The notes beneath the pieces were generated by a model. The model was not told the DNA's origin, did no database searches, and was given only the letters and a program-made list of their open reading frames with translations. Below, piece by piece: positions 8,464-17,062 of a stretch of DNA of 64,000 nucleotides (within the stretch, counting starts at the first letter, position 1; each line of letters begins with the position of its first letter). The position numbers and the translations under genes were made by a program. This stretch comes from Clostridia bacterium. GTDB taxonomy: Bacteria; Bacillota; Clostridia; Oscillospirales; Ruminococcaceae. The DNA lies in assembly GCA_009929695.1 (NCBI GenBank), contig RZZW01000002.1:96527-160526 (forward strand). Direction: 5' to 3'.

Positions 8464-8497
8464 ATTATATCACACCTATTCGGGACATACGGGACAA
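8464..8497 (-). promoter_or_regulatory. Probable late promoter with tandem 9-bp activator-like repeats
   Basis: A perfect TATAAT at 8464-8469 with an extended TGn lies upstream of the head operon. There is no good -35 at 16-18 bases. In its place are two adjacent 9-mers, TGTCCCGTA and TGTCCCGAA (8479-8496), suggesting an activator-dependent promoter. The neighbouring RinA/DUF1492-like gene is the obvious candidate activator. Confidence 0.55.
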
Positions 8498-8584
8498 CAT
8501 TACTTTTTCTTAAAAATCCCCTTTAATTTTCGCCTGATACAAAACTTGATAATGTACCAGCACTGTTCAAAGTAGCCTACTTTT

Positions 8585-9016
8585 CTATACCCCATTTTTG
8601 CCGTCCTCCGCATTGATTTTATCCAGATACCTATAACACGCCTTTTTTACGCTGTCCTCAGTGTTGCCGCCGCCGATATGTAACGCAACCTGAAGCCAAG
8701 TCAAGCCGTTTATAAAACGCAAGGTAAATATCATACGTAAAAGGCTGTCAGGAACATCACATATCCAGCGTTCAAGCCTGTTGCGTTCGTGAATACACTG
8801 CTGTTGCTTTGCGGCAATGATAGCTTTCAGGTCAAGTATTTCAGCAACATAGCGTTCTATTTTGCTGTTTCCGTAGCCGCCTTTTGCTGAGGGCATACCC
8901 GTTAAGTTCGGGGAGGAAGGGCTTGACGCTTTGTGTTCAAGCTCTGCCAGCCTCTCTTGATCCTGTTCAATTTCTCTGTTCAGCCAGTAGAGCTGTGATA
9001 ATTCTTTTACGGTCAT
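8585..9016 (-). CDS. RinA/DUF1492-like phage transcriptional regulator
   Basis: 143 residues: an N-terminal coiled coil (about 5-75) and a C-terminal helix-turn-helix resembling sigma region 4 (LLRMIFTLRFINGLTWLQVALHIG, about 93-116). Proteins of this kind end the early operon and switch on the late operon in many Firmicute phages. The gene is the last before a promoter with tandem repeats and the head genes, fitting that role. It overlaps the upstream helicase gene by 4 bases. Confidence 0.7.
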   Translation of the reverse strand: MTVKELSQLYWLNREIEQDQERLAELEHKASSPSSPNLTGMPSAKGGYGNSKIERYVAEILDLKAIIAAKQQQCIHERNRLERWICDVPDSLLRMIFTLRFINGLTWLQVALHIGGGNTEDSVKKACYRYLDKINAEDGKNGV

Positions 9017-10401
9017 GCTACCGCCTCCTTTACTTTTGCAATTCTGACTTTCAGGGCTTCAAGTAAACAGTCCTGCACGTCAGCCTTGCCGTTGAGCGAT
9101 TCTATAACATCTTCATCAGTGCCGCCCTGCACAATGAGATTATGGATAATAACCGGGAACGGCTGCCCCTGTCTGTGTAAACGCTTGTTTGTCTGCTGGT
9201 ACAGCTCCAAACTATCAGTAAGCCCAAACCATATAACATGGTGGCCACCCTCCTGTAAGTTCAAGCCATAACCACAGGAAGCAGGCTGCACTAACAGTAA
9301 ATCAATCTGTCCGGCGTTCCATGCGTCCTCTTGTTCTTTTCCCTCATACACGCAAACGGTCTGCTGTGTAGCTTTCAACGCCTCAAGCAGTCGGTCTTTA
9401 TCGTGTTTGAAATTATAACAGATAATAGCGTGTTGCCCGTTGAGCTGTTCCACCGTTTCAAGCAAAGCCTCAATCTTACAGTCATGTATCGGAATAACGT
9501 TTTTATCTTCGTCATATACTGCACCGTTACAGAGCTGTAAGAGCTTACCACGGAGAACACCGGCACTGCCTGCGGTTATCATTGTATCGTCAACAGGTAA
9601 CAGGGTATCACGCTCCAAGCGGTCATACGCCTGCTGTGCGGCTGTATCAAGCTTTACGGGAATATCATTATAAACGAGTTCCGGCAGCTCTAAATAGTCC
9701 TCTGCTTTCATGCTGATACAAATATCACCGATCAGCTTATAAATCTGTTCGTCTGCGCCGTCCTGCGGTGCATAGGAAAATATTGTAGTGCGGTTTCTCT
9801 TATCGGGAACAAAGAACGCTTCTCTGTATGCGGTAATGGTACGCCCTAACCGCTTTCCGCTGTCAAGTAAGTACACCTGCGCCCACAGGTCCATAAGTCC
9901 CCGTGAAGTGGGTGTGCCGGTCAGCTCTACAATACGGTTGATCTTTGACCGTACAGACTTCAAAGCCTTAAAGCGTTTTGCCTGATGATTTTTGAAGCTA
10001 CTGCTTTCGTCAATGACTACCATATCAAACGGCCAAGCGTTACGGTAATAGTCCACCAACCACATAACATTTTCACGGTTAATCATGTAAATATCAGCCG
10101 GGGTATTGAGTGCCTGACGGCGTTTTTCAGCCGAGCCGAGGACAAAGGAAAAGCGGAGGCAGTTCAGCTCACTCCACTTTGCCGCCTCTTTGCTCCATGT
10201 GGATTCTGCTACCTTCTTTGGTGCGATTACAAGCACCTTAGAAATACGCCAATATTCGTATTTCAGTTTCTTAATTGCCGTGAGGGTTATTGCTGTTTTA
10301 CCAAGTCCCATATCCAGAAACAACCCTATTGCAGAATCGTTGATTATTCTGTCAATGCAATATTGTTGATAGTTATGAGGTACAAAGTTTTTCAAGCTCA
10401 A
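9013..10401 (-). CDS. SNF2-family helicase/ATPase
   Basis: About 462 residues. Helicase motifs are clear: LFLDMGLGKTAIT (I), VIDESSSFKNH (II, DES), ELTGTP (III), ICYNFKHDKDRL (IV), VQPASCGYGLNLQ (V) and NKRLHRQGQ (VI). The TTG at 10401 is preferred because GGAGG lies 9 bases upstream. It overlaps the VRR-NUC gene, a common phage pairing in DNA replication or recombination. Confidence 0.9.
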   Translation of the reverse strand: MSLKNFVPHNYQQYCIDRIINDSAIGLFLDMGLGKTAITLTAIKKLKYEYWRISKVLVIAPKKVAESTWSKEAAKWSELNCLRFSFVLGSAEKRRQALNTPADIYMINRENVMWLVDYYRNAWPFDMVVIDESSSFKNHQAKRFKALKSVRSKINRIVELTGTPTSRGLMDLWAQVYLLDSGKRLGRTITAYREAFFVPDKRNRTTIFSYAPQDGADEQIYKLIGDICISMKAEDYLELPELVYNDIPVKLDTAAQQAYDRLERDTLLPVDDTMITAGSAGVLRGKLLQLCNGAVYDEDKNVIPIHDCKIEALLETVEQLNGQHAIICYNFKHDKDRLLEALKATQQTVCVYEGKEQEDAWNAGQIDLLLVQPASCGYGLNLQEGGHHVIWFGLTDSLELYQQTNKRLHRQGQPFPVIIHNLIVQGGTDEDVIESLNGKADVQDCLLEALKVRIAKVKEAVA

Positions 10402-10696
10402 TTTCCGCAACCTCCTTGCACCGTTCTATTATCTGATTTACATATTCAGGGTTATCTACCGTAGAATAAACCTCAAAGCCCAACCCTTTGAAAAGGCTCT
10501 GCACATATTCCTGACGCTTTCGCTCTTTTTCACCGGGCTTCTTAGTTTCCGCAAATATGACCTTTGCTCCCGGCAGCAGTATAATTCTATCTGGTACGCC
10601 GTTGTAGCCGGGGCTTGTAAACTTCAAACACAGTGCGCCGCATTTAAGGTCTTTAACGCCCATGTGTAGCTTTTTCTCAATCGTCTTTTCAAGCAC
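10373..10696 (-). CDS. VRR-NUC domain nuclease
   Basis: 107 residues from the GTG at 10696, chosen because GGAGG lies 7 bases upstream; the tracked ATG at 10717 has none. The PD-(D/E)XK-type VRR-NUC core shows FTSPGYNGVPDRIIL, then FAETKKPGEKERKRQ, giving the D...E-x-K catalytic triad. It is a structure-specific nuclease of the Holliday-junction-resolvase-like superfamily, usually next to an SNF2 helicase as here. Confidence 0.9.
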   Translation of the reverse strand: MLEKTIEKKLHMGVKDLKCGALCLKFTSPGYNGVPDRIILLPGAKVIFAETKKPGEKERKRQEYVQSLFKGLGFEVYSTVDNPEYVNQIIERCKEVAEIELEKLCTS

Positions 10697-10709
10697 CGTT
10701 TTTCCTCCT

Positions 10710-10946
10710 TGTAACATTTTTCAGATTTTTTCCTAAAGTTTATGAGAATAAAGGCTCTATGCGGTATATATGCCCTTACGCCCTTTATTTTAGGGGGTTA
10801 ATAGGAAAATAATGTTACAATGTTACAAAAGCCCGTTTTCCCGTGTTATATAAGGGTTTTTGCGGTGTAACAGTTCTATGTTACACACTGTTACATTGTT
10901 ACACCGCTTCTGTAACATTTCTTGCTTGTAACATCATTTTGTTACA
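10710..10946. repeat. Iteron cluster: ten copies of TGTTACA/TGTAACA (candidate phage origin)
   Basis: The 7-mer TGTTACA or its complement occurs at 10710, 10813, 10821, 10866, 10879, 10889, 10897, 10911, 10927 and 10940. Six are in one orientation and four in the other. A perfect 11-bp inverted repeat GCGGTGTAACA/TGTTACACCGC is centred near 10884. The surrounding DNA is AT-rich and carries no gene. Its place between the VapE primase and VRR-NUC genes suggests a replication origin or an operator for a replication protein. Confidence 0.65.
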
Positions 10947-10953
10947 GTGCTTT

Positions 10954-13362
10954 TTATCGTCTGACAAAGCCCCTTTGAACGTTATAAGGTCCAAAGCGTA
11001 ACACGGTATCAGAACGCTTCCAGCCGTCCATATTTGCCAGCACTGCGTTAATTTCACGGGTATCAGAGGGCTTCATATCACGCACACTGCCGTTAAAGAG
11101 TTCACACCAAACCTCAACGGCTGAGATACGGTCACGGTCAACCAGCTCAACCGTGTTACCCTCTGCCGAGTGTGCCGCCCCAGCCCAGAAGTCACGGCGG
11201 CGGTCAAGCGCCCATTTCGCCCAGTCTGACGGTATCTGTCTTTCGGCAAATTCCATTATCAGACCTTCACGGACGGAAACTTCTCTGTGTTCCTCCTGCT
11301 TAATCTTAGCCTCTGCCTCCACATTGCCGGTCAGGTACAGATCTTCACCACACTGCCAGTAAGCCTTAGCCTCAGCCCAAAGCTGATTGATTGTTTCAGG
11401 GGTGAGGTCATGCCATACATTTTTAGTGTGCGGCTGTTCTCCCACATCAACGGGCCAGAAGCGGCGGTTGCCGGTGGTGTCCTGCAAAAAGTCTGTAGTG
11501 TTCGTAGTGCCGAAGAACACACAGCACCGGGGCAGCTCTTTTACGTGTCTGCCGTAGGCGGCACGGTAGCGGTCAGCACGGAGGGACAAAAACTGCTTGA
11601 TACGGGCAACATCTGTACGCCTGAAAGCGTCCAGCTCTGATACCTCTACAAGCCATACGCCCTGTAACAGTTCGCTTGCGTCCTTGCCCTCAAAGGTGCG
11701 GATAGAATCGTTAAACCAGCCGAGGGACATTTTATCAAGCAGGGTTGACTTACCGATACCCTGAGGACCTGCAAGGATAAGCATATTGTCATACTTGCAA
11801 CCGGGGATCATAGCCCTTGCTATCGCTGCCGTAAAACTTTTACGGCAAACTGCACGGTTGTAGGCTGTATCTTTTGCACCGAGGTAGTCAATAAACAGAG
11901 TATCAAGGCGGCGCTCACCGTCCCATACAAGGCTGTTTATGTAGTTCTGCACCTCATTGAAAGCGTGTTGTGCGGCGTGAACATCAAGGGCGCTGTCGAT
12001 ATTGCCACGCTGAGTGATACCCCACATACGCTCAAGATACCAGTACAAACCGTTGCTGTCTGTGTCACTCCAAAGGCGGCGTTTTCCGTCCTTCTGCCAC
12101 GGCAACGGACCTAACACCTCACCTCTGTTTGCAAAGAGGTTAAGAGCGAATTTGTCTTTAAGAAGCGGATCACCGTCAAGGATAATCAGGATATTATCAA
12201 TAGTCCCTTTGACTGCACCGTTCTGATTACGCTGTAACTTTTCAGCCCAGTCATCAGGTGCGTCCTCTGCCGCCTGCTCAAAGCCCTCAAAGTCTTTGAT
12301 AGCCGCTTCGTGCTGTTCCCGGTTAAGAGTAGCAACAACGGATTTATCAGTCAGTGCAAAGTTGCACATTTCTTTATAAGAAGGGAGCTTCGTAACGGGT
12401 GTTTCGGGGTTGCTGTCTGCGTCTTTGTCCCCGTACTTGTGTAGCCTTACAAGGTCAAACGCATTTACCAGCCTGCCGCCGCACGGATCAGTAGCATGGT
12501 GACTGTATAAATACTTAGCGTCATCATAGATAATTGCACCGCCCGTTGTAGAGCCGCCGAGATATGTATATCTGTCCTCTGAGTTATCAACCGCCTCATA
12601 GATTTTCGGTAAGAATGTTTCCATAGCAGAAACAACATCATAGGTACGGCAGAACGCCCCGACAAGTCCGGGCTTCTCCAACGGATCACCCTGTTTCATA
12701 GCGAGCTTCTGATAGCTGACGGCGTTAGGGACCTGCGGCCAGCTCAGGAAATCGTGCCAGTCAACATAGGTTGATAAAAGGAAATCCGCTGATATAAGGG
12801 CTGCGTCTTTCACCTGATAAACATAATCACTATCAGAACAGCAAGAGGGCCAGTACATAAGACGGCAAACCTCAAAGGTTGTAGGATCAGCCATACTGAT
12901 ACCAATATGTGAGGCGATTCTACGGGCGCACGGCTCATATTCGTCCGGCGTTACCGTTCTGTCAAGAGGAACGATAACACGAAGGCGCGGTCTGCTTGCA
13001 TGGTGCTTACGGGTGCTATAAACACAGTAGCTACAATTCAGTTCTTCTACTTTGTCTATGACCGTTTGCGTCTGCCAACCGGGGATATTATCAAAGTCCA
13101 GAGTGACTATATCACGCCCGATAACACTATTTGCCTTACGGCGCATACCGTTAAGAGCGCCACCAACAAAGCCGCCCACGTCCTTTAATGTGTCCTGCTC
13201 TGACTTCTTCATAGCAAGATATTCATTGTATGTTTCGTTGCCTCTGTTCGGCACACGCAAGCGGTCATACAGGTCAGATACCGTCATAATCGTTTGCTTC
13301 CATGTTAGATCACGGCGGCTGTTGCCTGTAGATATTGTTATCTGTCTATCGTTTTTTAACAT
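10954..13362 (-). CDS. Phage primase-helicase, VirE/VapE family
   Basis: 802 residues. The N-terminal part resembles an archaeo-eukaryotic-type primase (VTLDFDNIPGWQ near residue 85; RPRLRVIVPLD near 125). The C-terminal half is a VirE/VapE superfamily 3-like ATPase: GPQGIGKSTLLDKM near residue 533, VEVSELDAF, FFGTTNTTDFLQDTTGNRRFWPV. It would prime and unwind DNA for phage replication. The adjacent iteron cluster fits an initiator role. Confidence 0.88.
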   Translation of the reverse strand: MLKNDRQITISTGNSRRDLTWKQTIMTVSDLYDRLRVPNRGNETYNEYLAMKKSEQDTLKDVGGFVGGALNGMRRKANSVIGRDIVTLDFDNIPGWQTQTVIDKVEELNCSYCVYSTRKHHASRPRLRVIVPLDRTVTPDEYEPCARRIASHIGISMADPTTFEVCRLMYWPSCCSDSDYVYQVKDAALISADFLLSTYVDWHDFLSWPQVPNAVSYQKLAMKQGDPLEKPGLVGAFCRTYDVVSAMETFLPKIYEAVDNSEDRYTYLGGSTTGGAIIYDDAKYLYSHHATDPCGGRLVNAFDLVRLHKYGDKDADSNPETPVTKLPSYKEMCNFALTDKSVVATLNREQHEAAIKDFEGFEQAAEDAPDDWAEKLQRNQNGAVKGTIDNILIILDGDPLLKDKFALNLFANRGEVLGPLPWQKDGKRRLWSDTDSNGLYWYLERMWGITQRGNIDSALDVHAAQHAFNEVQNYINSLVWDGERRLDTLFIDYLGAKDTAYNRAVCRKSFTAAIARAMIPGCKYDNMLILAGPQGIGKSTLLDKMSLGWFNDSIRTFEGKDASELLQGVWLVEVSELDAFRRTDVARIKQFLSLRADRYRAAYGRHVKELPRCCVFFGTTNTTDFLQDTTGNRRFWPVDVGEQPHTKNVWHDLTPETINQLWAEAKAYWQCGEDLYLTGNVEAEAKIKQEEHREVSVREGLIMEFAERQIPSDWAKWALDRRRDFWAGAAHSAEGNTVELVDRDRISAVEVWCELFNGSVRDMKPSDTREINAVLANMDGWKRSDTVLRFGPYNVQRGFVRR

Positions 13363-13368
13363 ATAGCC

Positions 13369-13662
13369 TCACCCCATTCTGTGTAGCATATCATTGTCAA
13401 TTCTGCCTTCTAAGCGTTTCAGCTTTTCAGCTCTTACGCTCTCGATACCGGCACTGCCGAATATCAGTTTTATTTCGTCAAGGACAATGCTCACATCGGC
13501 GGCTTCCTCAATAATTCCGTAAACGGAATGTTCGTTATCCCTGAGGTGCTTTGTCAGTTCCTTTGTGAGTTCCGAAAGTTCTTCAATGCAGACTATAATT
13601 TCCGTTGTTTCGCCGTAATGCTGAATAGCCTTCTGCATTATAGCTTTTTCGCCGTCTGTCAT
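13369..13662 (-). CDS. MazG-like NTP pyrophosphohydrolase
   Basis: 97 residues with the EELSELTKEL and EEAADVSIVLDEI helices supplying the acidic E-x-x-E...E-x-x-D ligands of all-alpha MazG enzymes. Phage MazG proteins hydrolyse NTPs or (p)ppGpp-like nucleotides and may blunt host starvation signalling. The start overlaps the previous gene's stop (ATGA). Confidence 0.82.
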   Translation of the reverse strand: MTDGEKAIMQKAIQHYGETTEIIVCIEELSELTKELTKHLRDNEHSVYGIIEEAADVSIVLDEIKLIFGSAGIESVRAEKLKRLEGRIDNDMLHRMG

Positions 13663-13868
13663 CTGTACTCCCTCCCGGTCTTAACGTCCCGTAATTCAAT
13701 GCGGCTGATAAGCTCAAAGCCACTACGGGAAATAATAAATTTCAACACCTTAATGAGAGTGTTTACCTCTCTATCAAGGGCGTTTTCTTCCTGAATGATA
13801 CTCTTTAACCCCTCATAGGCTGTGGGATCAGCGTACCCTTCGCTGTTTCGTCTGGGATCGGTGTTCAT
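13659..13868 (-). CDS. Hypothetical phage protein (69 aa)
   Basis: No family recognised. CAGGAGG lies before the ATG and the stop overlaps the start of the MazG-like gene, so it is probably translationally coupled. The sequence is charged and mostly helical, with no membrane segment or cysteines. Confidence 0.65.
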   Translation of the reverse strand: MNTDPRRNSEGYADPTAYEGLKSIIQEENALDREVNTLIKVLKFIISRSGFELISRIELRDVKTGREYR

Positions 13869-13881
13869 GGTGTACCTCCTG

Positions 13882-14211
13882 CTAATTTATCTCAATAACA
13901 GCAGTAGGGTACATCTTGCAGTTTTTGAGAATATTACTGAGAAATTCTATTGTAGTTTCCACAGTACCCCAGCCATTTGACGGCTCAAACTGTCTATACC
14001 TCTGACTGTACCGCATAAGCTCCGTAACACCTGCGTCAAGCACAGGTATCAGTTCCTCACAGCTCTTGCCGTTCCAATCTGACGGGTAAGAGCCGCAAAC
14101 CTCTTTTATCATAGCGGAGGTGTTGCAGGTGTGATTTATCCAGTCATCACCGACATAAACCCACTGTTCCGCACCGTCAAGTTTTGCCTTAAAGCTCACA
14201 TCATAGCTCAT
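13882..14211 (-). CDS. Hypothetical phage protein next to rtcB (109 aa)
   Basis: The tracked start is 7 codons too early; GGAGG lies 8 bases before the ATG at 14211 (MSYDVSFKAKL). The product is soluble with DWINHTCNTSAMI and SDWNGKSCEELIPVL segments. I do not recognise the family. The start region lies 14 bases after the RtcB stop, so the two may be co-expressed. Confidence 0.65.
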   Translation of the reverse strand: MSYDVSFKAKLDGAEQWVYVGDDWINHTCNTSAMIKEVCGSYPSDWNGKSCEELIPVLDAGVTELMRYSQRYRQFEPSNGWGTVETTIEFLSNILKNCKMYPTAVIEIN

Positions 14212-14224
14212 TGTGTAGCCTCCT

Positions 14225-15391
14225 TTATTCACTTGCTTTGAAGTTATACACGGGCTTAATGATTTTGATAACCTTTACAGTATCGGCTATACGTTCCAGT
14301 ATTTCAGCAGCCGGTTTATAAGCCTGTGGTGCTTCGTCTAAGGTTTCCGAGCAAACAGAAGTAGTAAACACGCCTGTCATTGTTTCCCGGTATTCCTCTA
14401 ACGGTATTTCTGCCTTTGCTTTTGTGCGGCTCATAAGCCGTCCTGCACCGTGAGGCGCCGAGCAGTTCCAGTCCTCATTACCGAGGCCCATACCGAGAAT
14501 ACAACCGTCACGCATATTCATAGGAATAAGCACGGTGCGTCCTGCCTGTGCAGCAATAGCGCCCTTGCGTACCATACCTTCATCATCAATGTAGTTATGT
14601 ACTGTGTGGAAGCTGTCTATTGCTTTCCAGCCCATTTGTTTACAAACAACCGCCGCTATGCGTTCACGGTTATATCTTGCAAATATCTGACACTGCTTCA
14701 TATCGTAAAGGTAATTTTCTCTGTCTGCACCCTCTACATAGCAGAGATCACGGGGGATTTTAGGTGTTTCCTTTTTAAGAGCTTTCAGAGCCTCAGATAT
14801 TTCACGTTCACGCCCTTCTGCCTTTAATTGAGCTATGAGCGCCGCCCGTTTCTCTTTCGGGGAGCTGAGCGTTTCAATGGCGGTGTTCTGGTATATTTCG
14901 GCAACCTGCTTTCCGAGGTTACGGCTGCCGGTGTGGATAATGAGATATTTTCCACCGTCTGAATCTTCGTCAACCTCTATGAAATGATTACCACCGCCAA
15001 GCGTACCAAGAGAGGCGTGTAAGTGTTCAACGTTTCTCAGTTTCTTGTAGCACACCAAGCTGTCAATCAGCGAGTAGTGACCGTATTCACTGTGAACGTT
15101 CATGCCTGAGGGTACATTATCACGGATAACGCTATCGAGTTTTTCATAGTCAATGGGGATATTACCGAGGCTCACGGTGAACATACCGCAACCAATATCC
15201 ACACCGACAATGTTCGGGATAACCTTATCACCGAGATTTGCGGTAAAACCGATTACACACCCAGCGCCAGCGTGAACATCCGGCATGATCCGTACCTTGC
15301 AATTTTCAAAAGGCTTTTGAGCAAGCAAAAGGTCAATCTGTGCCTGAGCTTCCGGCTCAATGGTCTTTGCAAATATTTTCAAGTCTTTCAT
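14225..15391 (-). CDS. rtcB: RtcB-family RNA ligase
   Basis: 388 residues with all RtcB hallmarks: PDVHAGAGCVIG, VGVDIGCGM (metal Cys), LGGGNHFIE, HTGSRNLGKQ and SAPHGAGRLMSRT (guanylylated His region). RtcB joins 2',3'-cyclic phosphate or 3'-phosphate ends to 5'-OH ends using GTP and Mn. In a phage it could repair tRNAs cut by host anticodon nucleases. It is shorter than the 480-residue bacterial form, like the compact variant common in phages. It overlaps the upstream zinc-ribbon gene (ATGA). Confidence 0.93.
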   Translation of the reverse strand: MKDLKIFAKTIEPEAQAQIDLLLAQKPFENCKVRIMPDVHAGAGCVIGFTANLGDKVIPNIVGVDIGCGMFTVSLGNIPIDYEKLDSVIRDNVPSGMNVHSEYGHYSLIDSLVCYKKLRNVEHLHASLGTLGGGNHFIEVDEDSDGGKYLIIHTGSRNLGKQVAEIYQNTAIETLSSPKEKRAALIAQLKAEGREREISEALKALKKETPKIPRDLCYVEGADRENYLYDMKQCQIFARYNRERIAAVVCKQMGWKAIDSFHTVHNYIDDEGMVRKGAIAAQAGRTVLIPMNMRDGCILGMGLGNEDWNCSAPHGAGRLMSRTKAKAEIPLEEYRETMTGVFTTSVCSETLDEAPQAYKPAAEILERIADTVKVIKIIKPVYNFKASE

Positions 15392-15564
15392 TGTGTATTT
15401 TCCTCCTTCTTAATGAGGTTAAGGTTTTCGGCTAAGTCCGTTTCAAGCTCAACCGTTATATATTCATAGCCACAGCTCACACATTTTCTTTTCCTTTTTA
15501 CAGATTCACAGTCTGTGCGGCTGTCAACAACCTTTGTTTTCCCTGCACATTTGGGACAGTTCAT
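15388..15564 (-). CDS. NrdR-like zinc-ribbon mini-protein (58 aa)
   Basis: Missing from the ORF track. It begins MNCPKCAGKTKVVDSR and has CVSCGYEYITVE, closely resembling the N-terminal zinc ribbon of the NrdR repressor, but it ends at 58 residues without the ATP-cone. AAGGAGG precedes the ATG and the stop overlaps rtcB. It may bind DNA or RNA as a small zinc-ribbon protein; a link to ribonucleotide reductase control is only suggested by resemblance. Confidence 0.78.
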   Translation of the reverse strand: MNCPKCAGKTKVVDSRTDCESVKRKRKCVSCGYEYITVELETDLAENLNLIKKEENTQ

Positions 15565-15576
15565 AGTACCGCCTCC

Positions 15577-16178
15577 TTAATTTATCCACTTTATCACCGT
15601 GTCACCGGTGTAGCCCTTTTGCCACACGTACCACGCATAGCAAACGGCGGTTGATTTTGCGTACTGCTCAAAGTCACCATTCATAGCACACCTGAGGCGG
15701 CTTGAGCTTACATAGACGGTTTTAGGTGGGTATCGGTTGAACAGCTCACGCCGAGCCTTGCCCTCCAAAAACTGTATTTTAAGAAACATTGCAACCTTGC
15801 AACCGTCAGCGGATATTTCAAGTGCGTGTTCCACAAACTCCTGAGCTTTTGAATACGGGGGATTTGTGATTATATCGAAGCCCGGAACGGGGGGGCAGCG
15901 GTTGTCAAGAAGTCCTGCTGATACCCGTAGCCACGATCCACAAGGTCTGAAGCGTAAACGCTATATCCGGCTTTTTCAAATTCTTTTGCAAGGTGTCCTT
16001 CGCCGCAAGCGCATTCCCATATCAGAGGTGAAAAGGTTTCAACCTCCATAAGTAACTGAGCTGCTTTCGGCTCTGTTGCGTAATAGTCATTTGTTTCACG
16101 CTCATTGTGGGCGTAGTTTCGTGCGCCTAAAACTGCGTGTGTTGAACGGCTGTTGCCCGTCCAGTCTTTATTATTCAA
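15577..16178 (-). CDS. Adenine-N6 DNA methyltransferase, frame broken at a C7 tract
   Basis: The N-terminal frame (TTG at 16178, GGAGG 9 bases upstream) reads NDYYATEPKAA and WECACGEGHLA (motif I). It leaves frame at a seven-base C tract (minus strand, 15889-15895). The catalytic NPPYSKAQEF (motif IV) and the rest follow in another frame to 15577. A tract of 8 (or 5) bases would restore one protein of about 200 residues. As written the enzyme is off; it could be phase-variable, a pseudogene or a sequencing error. Confidence 0.78.
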
Positions 16179-16183
16179 GGGTT

Positions 16184-17062
16184 TCAGCCTCCTTTTAAGT
16201 ATGATGATTTTATTACACCACTTTCGGGCAACGGGGGGGGGCAAACCTCACGAAGTTCAGTATAAAAGGCTTTATTTTTAATAGATTTTCCAGCCGCTAT
16301 ACATTCATCTTCAAAAGCAAACCGCTTTTCCAAGTCCTCAACGGTACTGTAACCCTTAAATACGCGCCAAGTTTTCTTATCCGTTTCTCTAAGTTCTTCC
16401 CAGAGGTCGGGGTAATACTTTCTTAGGTTTCTAAGGTCATCAAGCGATTGCAAAGGACAACACCAGCAGCTTACCCGGTTGAACACTTTATACAGTCCGT
16501 CCCAGTCGTAGCCGAGCTTATAACAGTAAGCCAAACAGTCAGCCTCAGTCCAGTTCCAATAAACAAGTGGGTAAATGTGATCTTTTTGCTGATTACTTTT
16601 GCGTTCTAACCTGTATTGTTCATCAGCGGCAATGCCTATCAAATGAACAACATCATATTCGGCTTCAAGTGCTTTGAAGTGCCTGTTTATCACATCTTGC
16701 TTTAACTTACTGGTACACCACCGAGAACGGCTACCAGCCCAGCCATAGCCCACACGCTCAACATCTTTATATAGGTGCTTCTTTGTCCGGGTATCAAAAC
16801 GGTGTTCAAGCAAATAATAATCAAAGGATTTTTCACTTTGAACACGGGTGAATTTCACACCAGCAGATTTAACGAGCTTTTCAATCTTAGCTATGTGCGT
16901 TACCATTGAGGGAAATTCTTTCCATGTATCACAGTAAAGCACTTCGTCTAAGGGGTACGCTATGTGATTACAGATATGTAGTTTTAGCCATTCAAGCGTT
17001 AAAGCGGTGCTGTCTTTGCCTCCTGAAAAGCTGATTACATAGTATTTTTTCTTTTCATTCAA
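16184..17062 (-). CDS. PAPS-reductase/DndC-like PP-loop protein
   Basis: Starts at TTG with GGAGG 8 bases upstream. VISFSGGKDSTAL is the PP-loop nucleotide-binding motif, and CSSK-like residues appear as SRWCTSKLKQD. A cysteine cluster SCWCCPLQS lies near residue 200. Such proteins activate or transfer sulfate/sulfur; in phages they often neighbour methyltransferases and resemble DndC of DNA phosphorothioation. A nine-base C tract (16233-16241) sets the C-terminus; a 7- or 10-base tract would fuse it to the next methyltransferase. Confidence 0.82.
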   Translation of the reverse strand: MNEKKKYYVISFSGGKDSTALTLEWLKLHICNHIAYPLDEVLYCDTWKEFPSMVTHIAKIEKLVKSAGVKFTRVQSEKSFDYYLLEHRFDTRTKKHLYKDVERVGYGWAGSRSRWCTSKLKQDVINRHFKALEAEYDVVHLIGIAADEQYRLERKSNQQKDHIYPLVYWNWTEADCLAYCYKLGYDWDGLYKVFNRVSCWCCPLQSLDDLRNLRKYYPDLWEELRETDKKTWRVFKGYSTVEDLEKRFAFEDECIAAGKSIKNKAFYTELREVCPPPLPESGVIKSSYLKGG

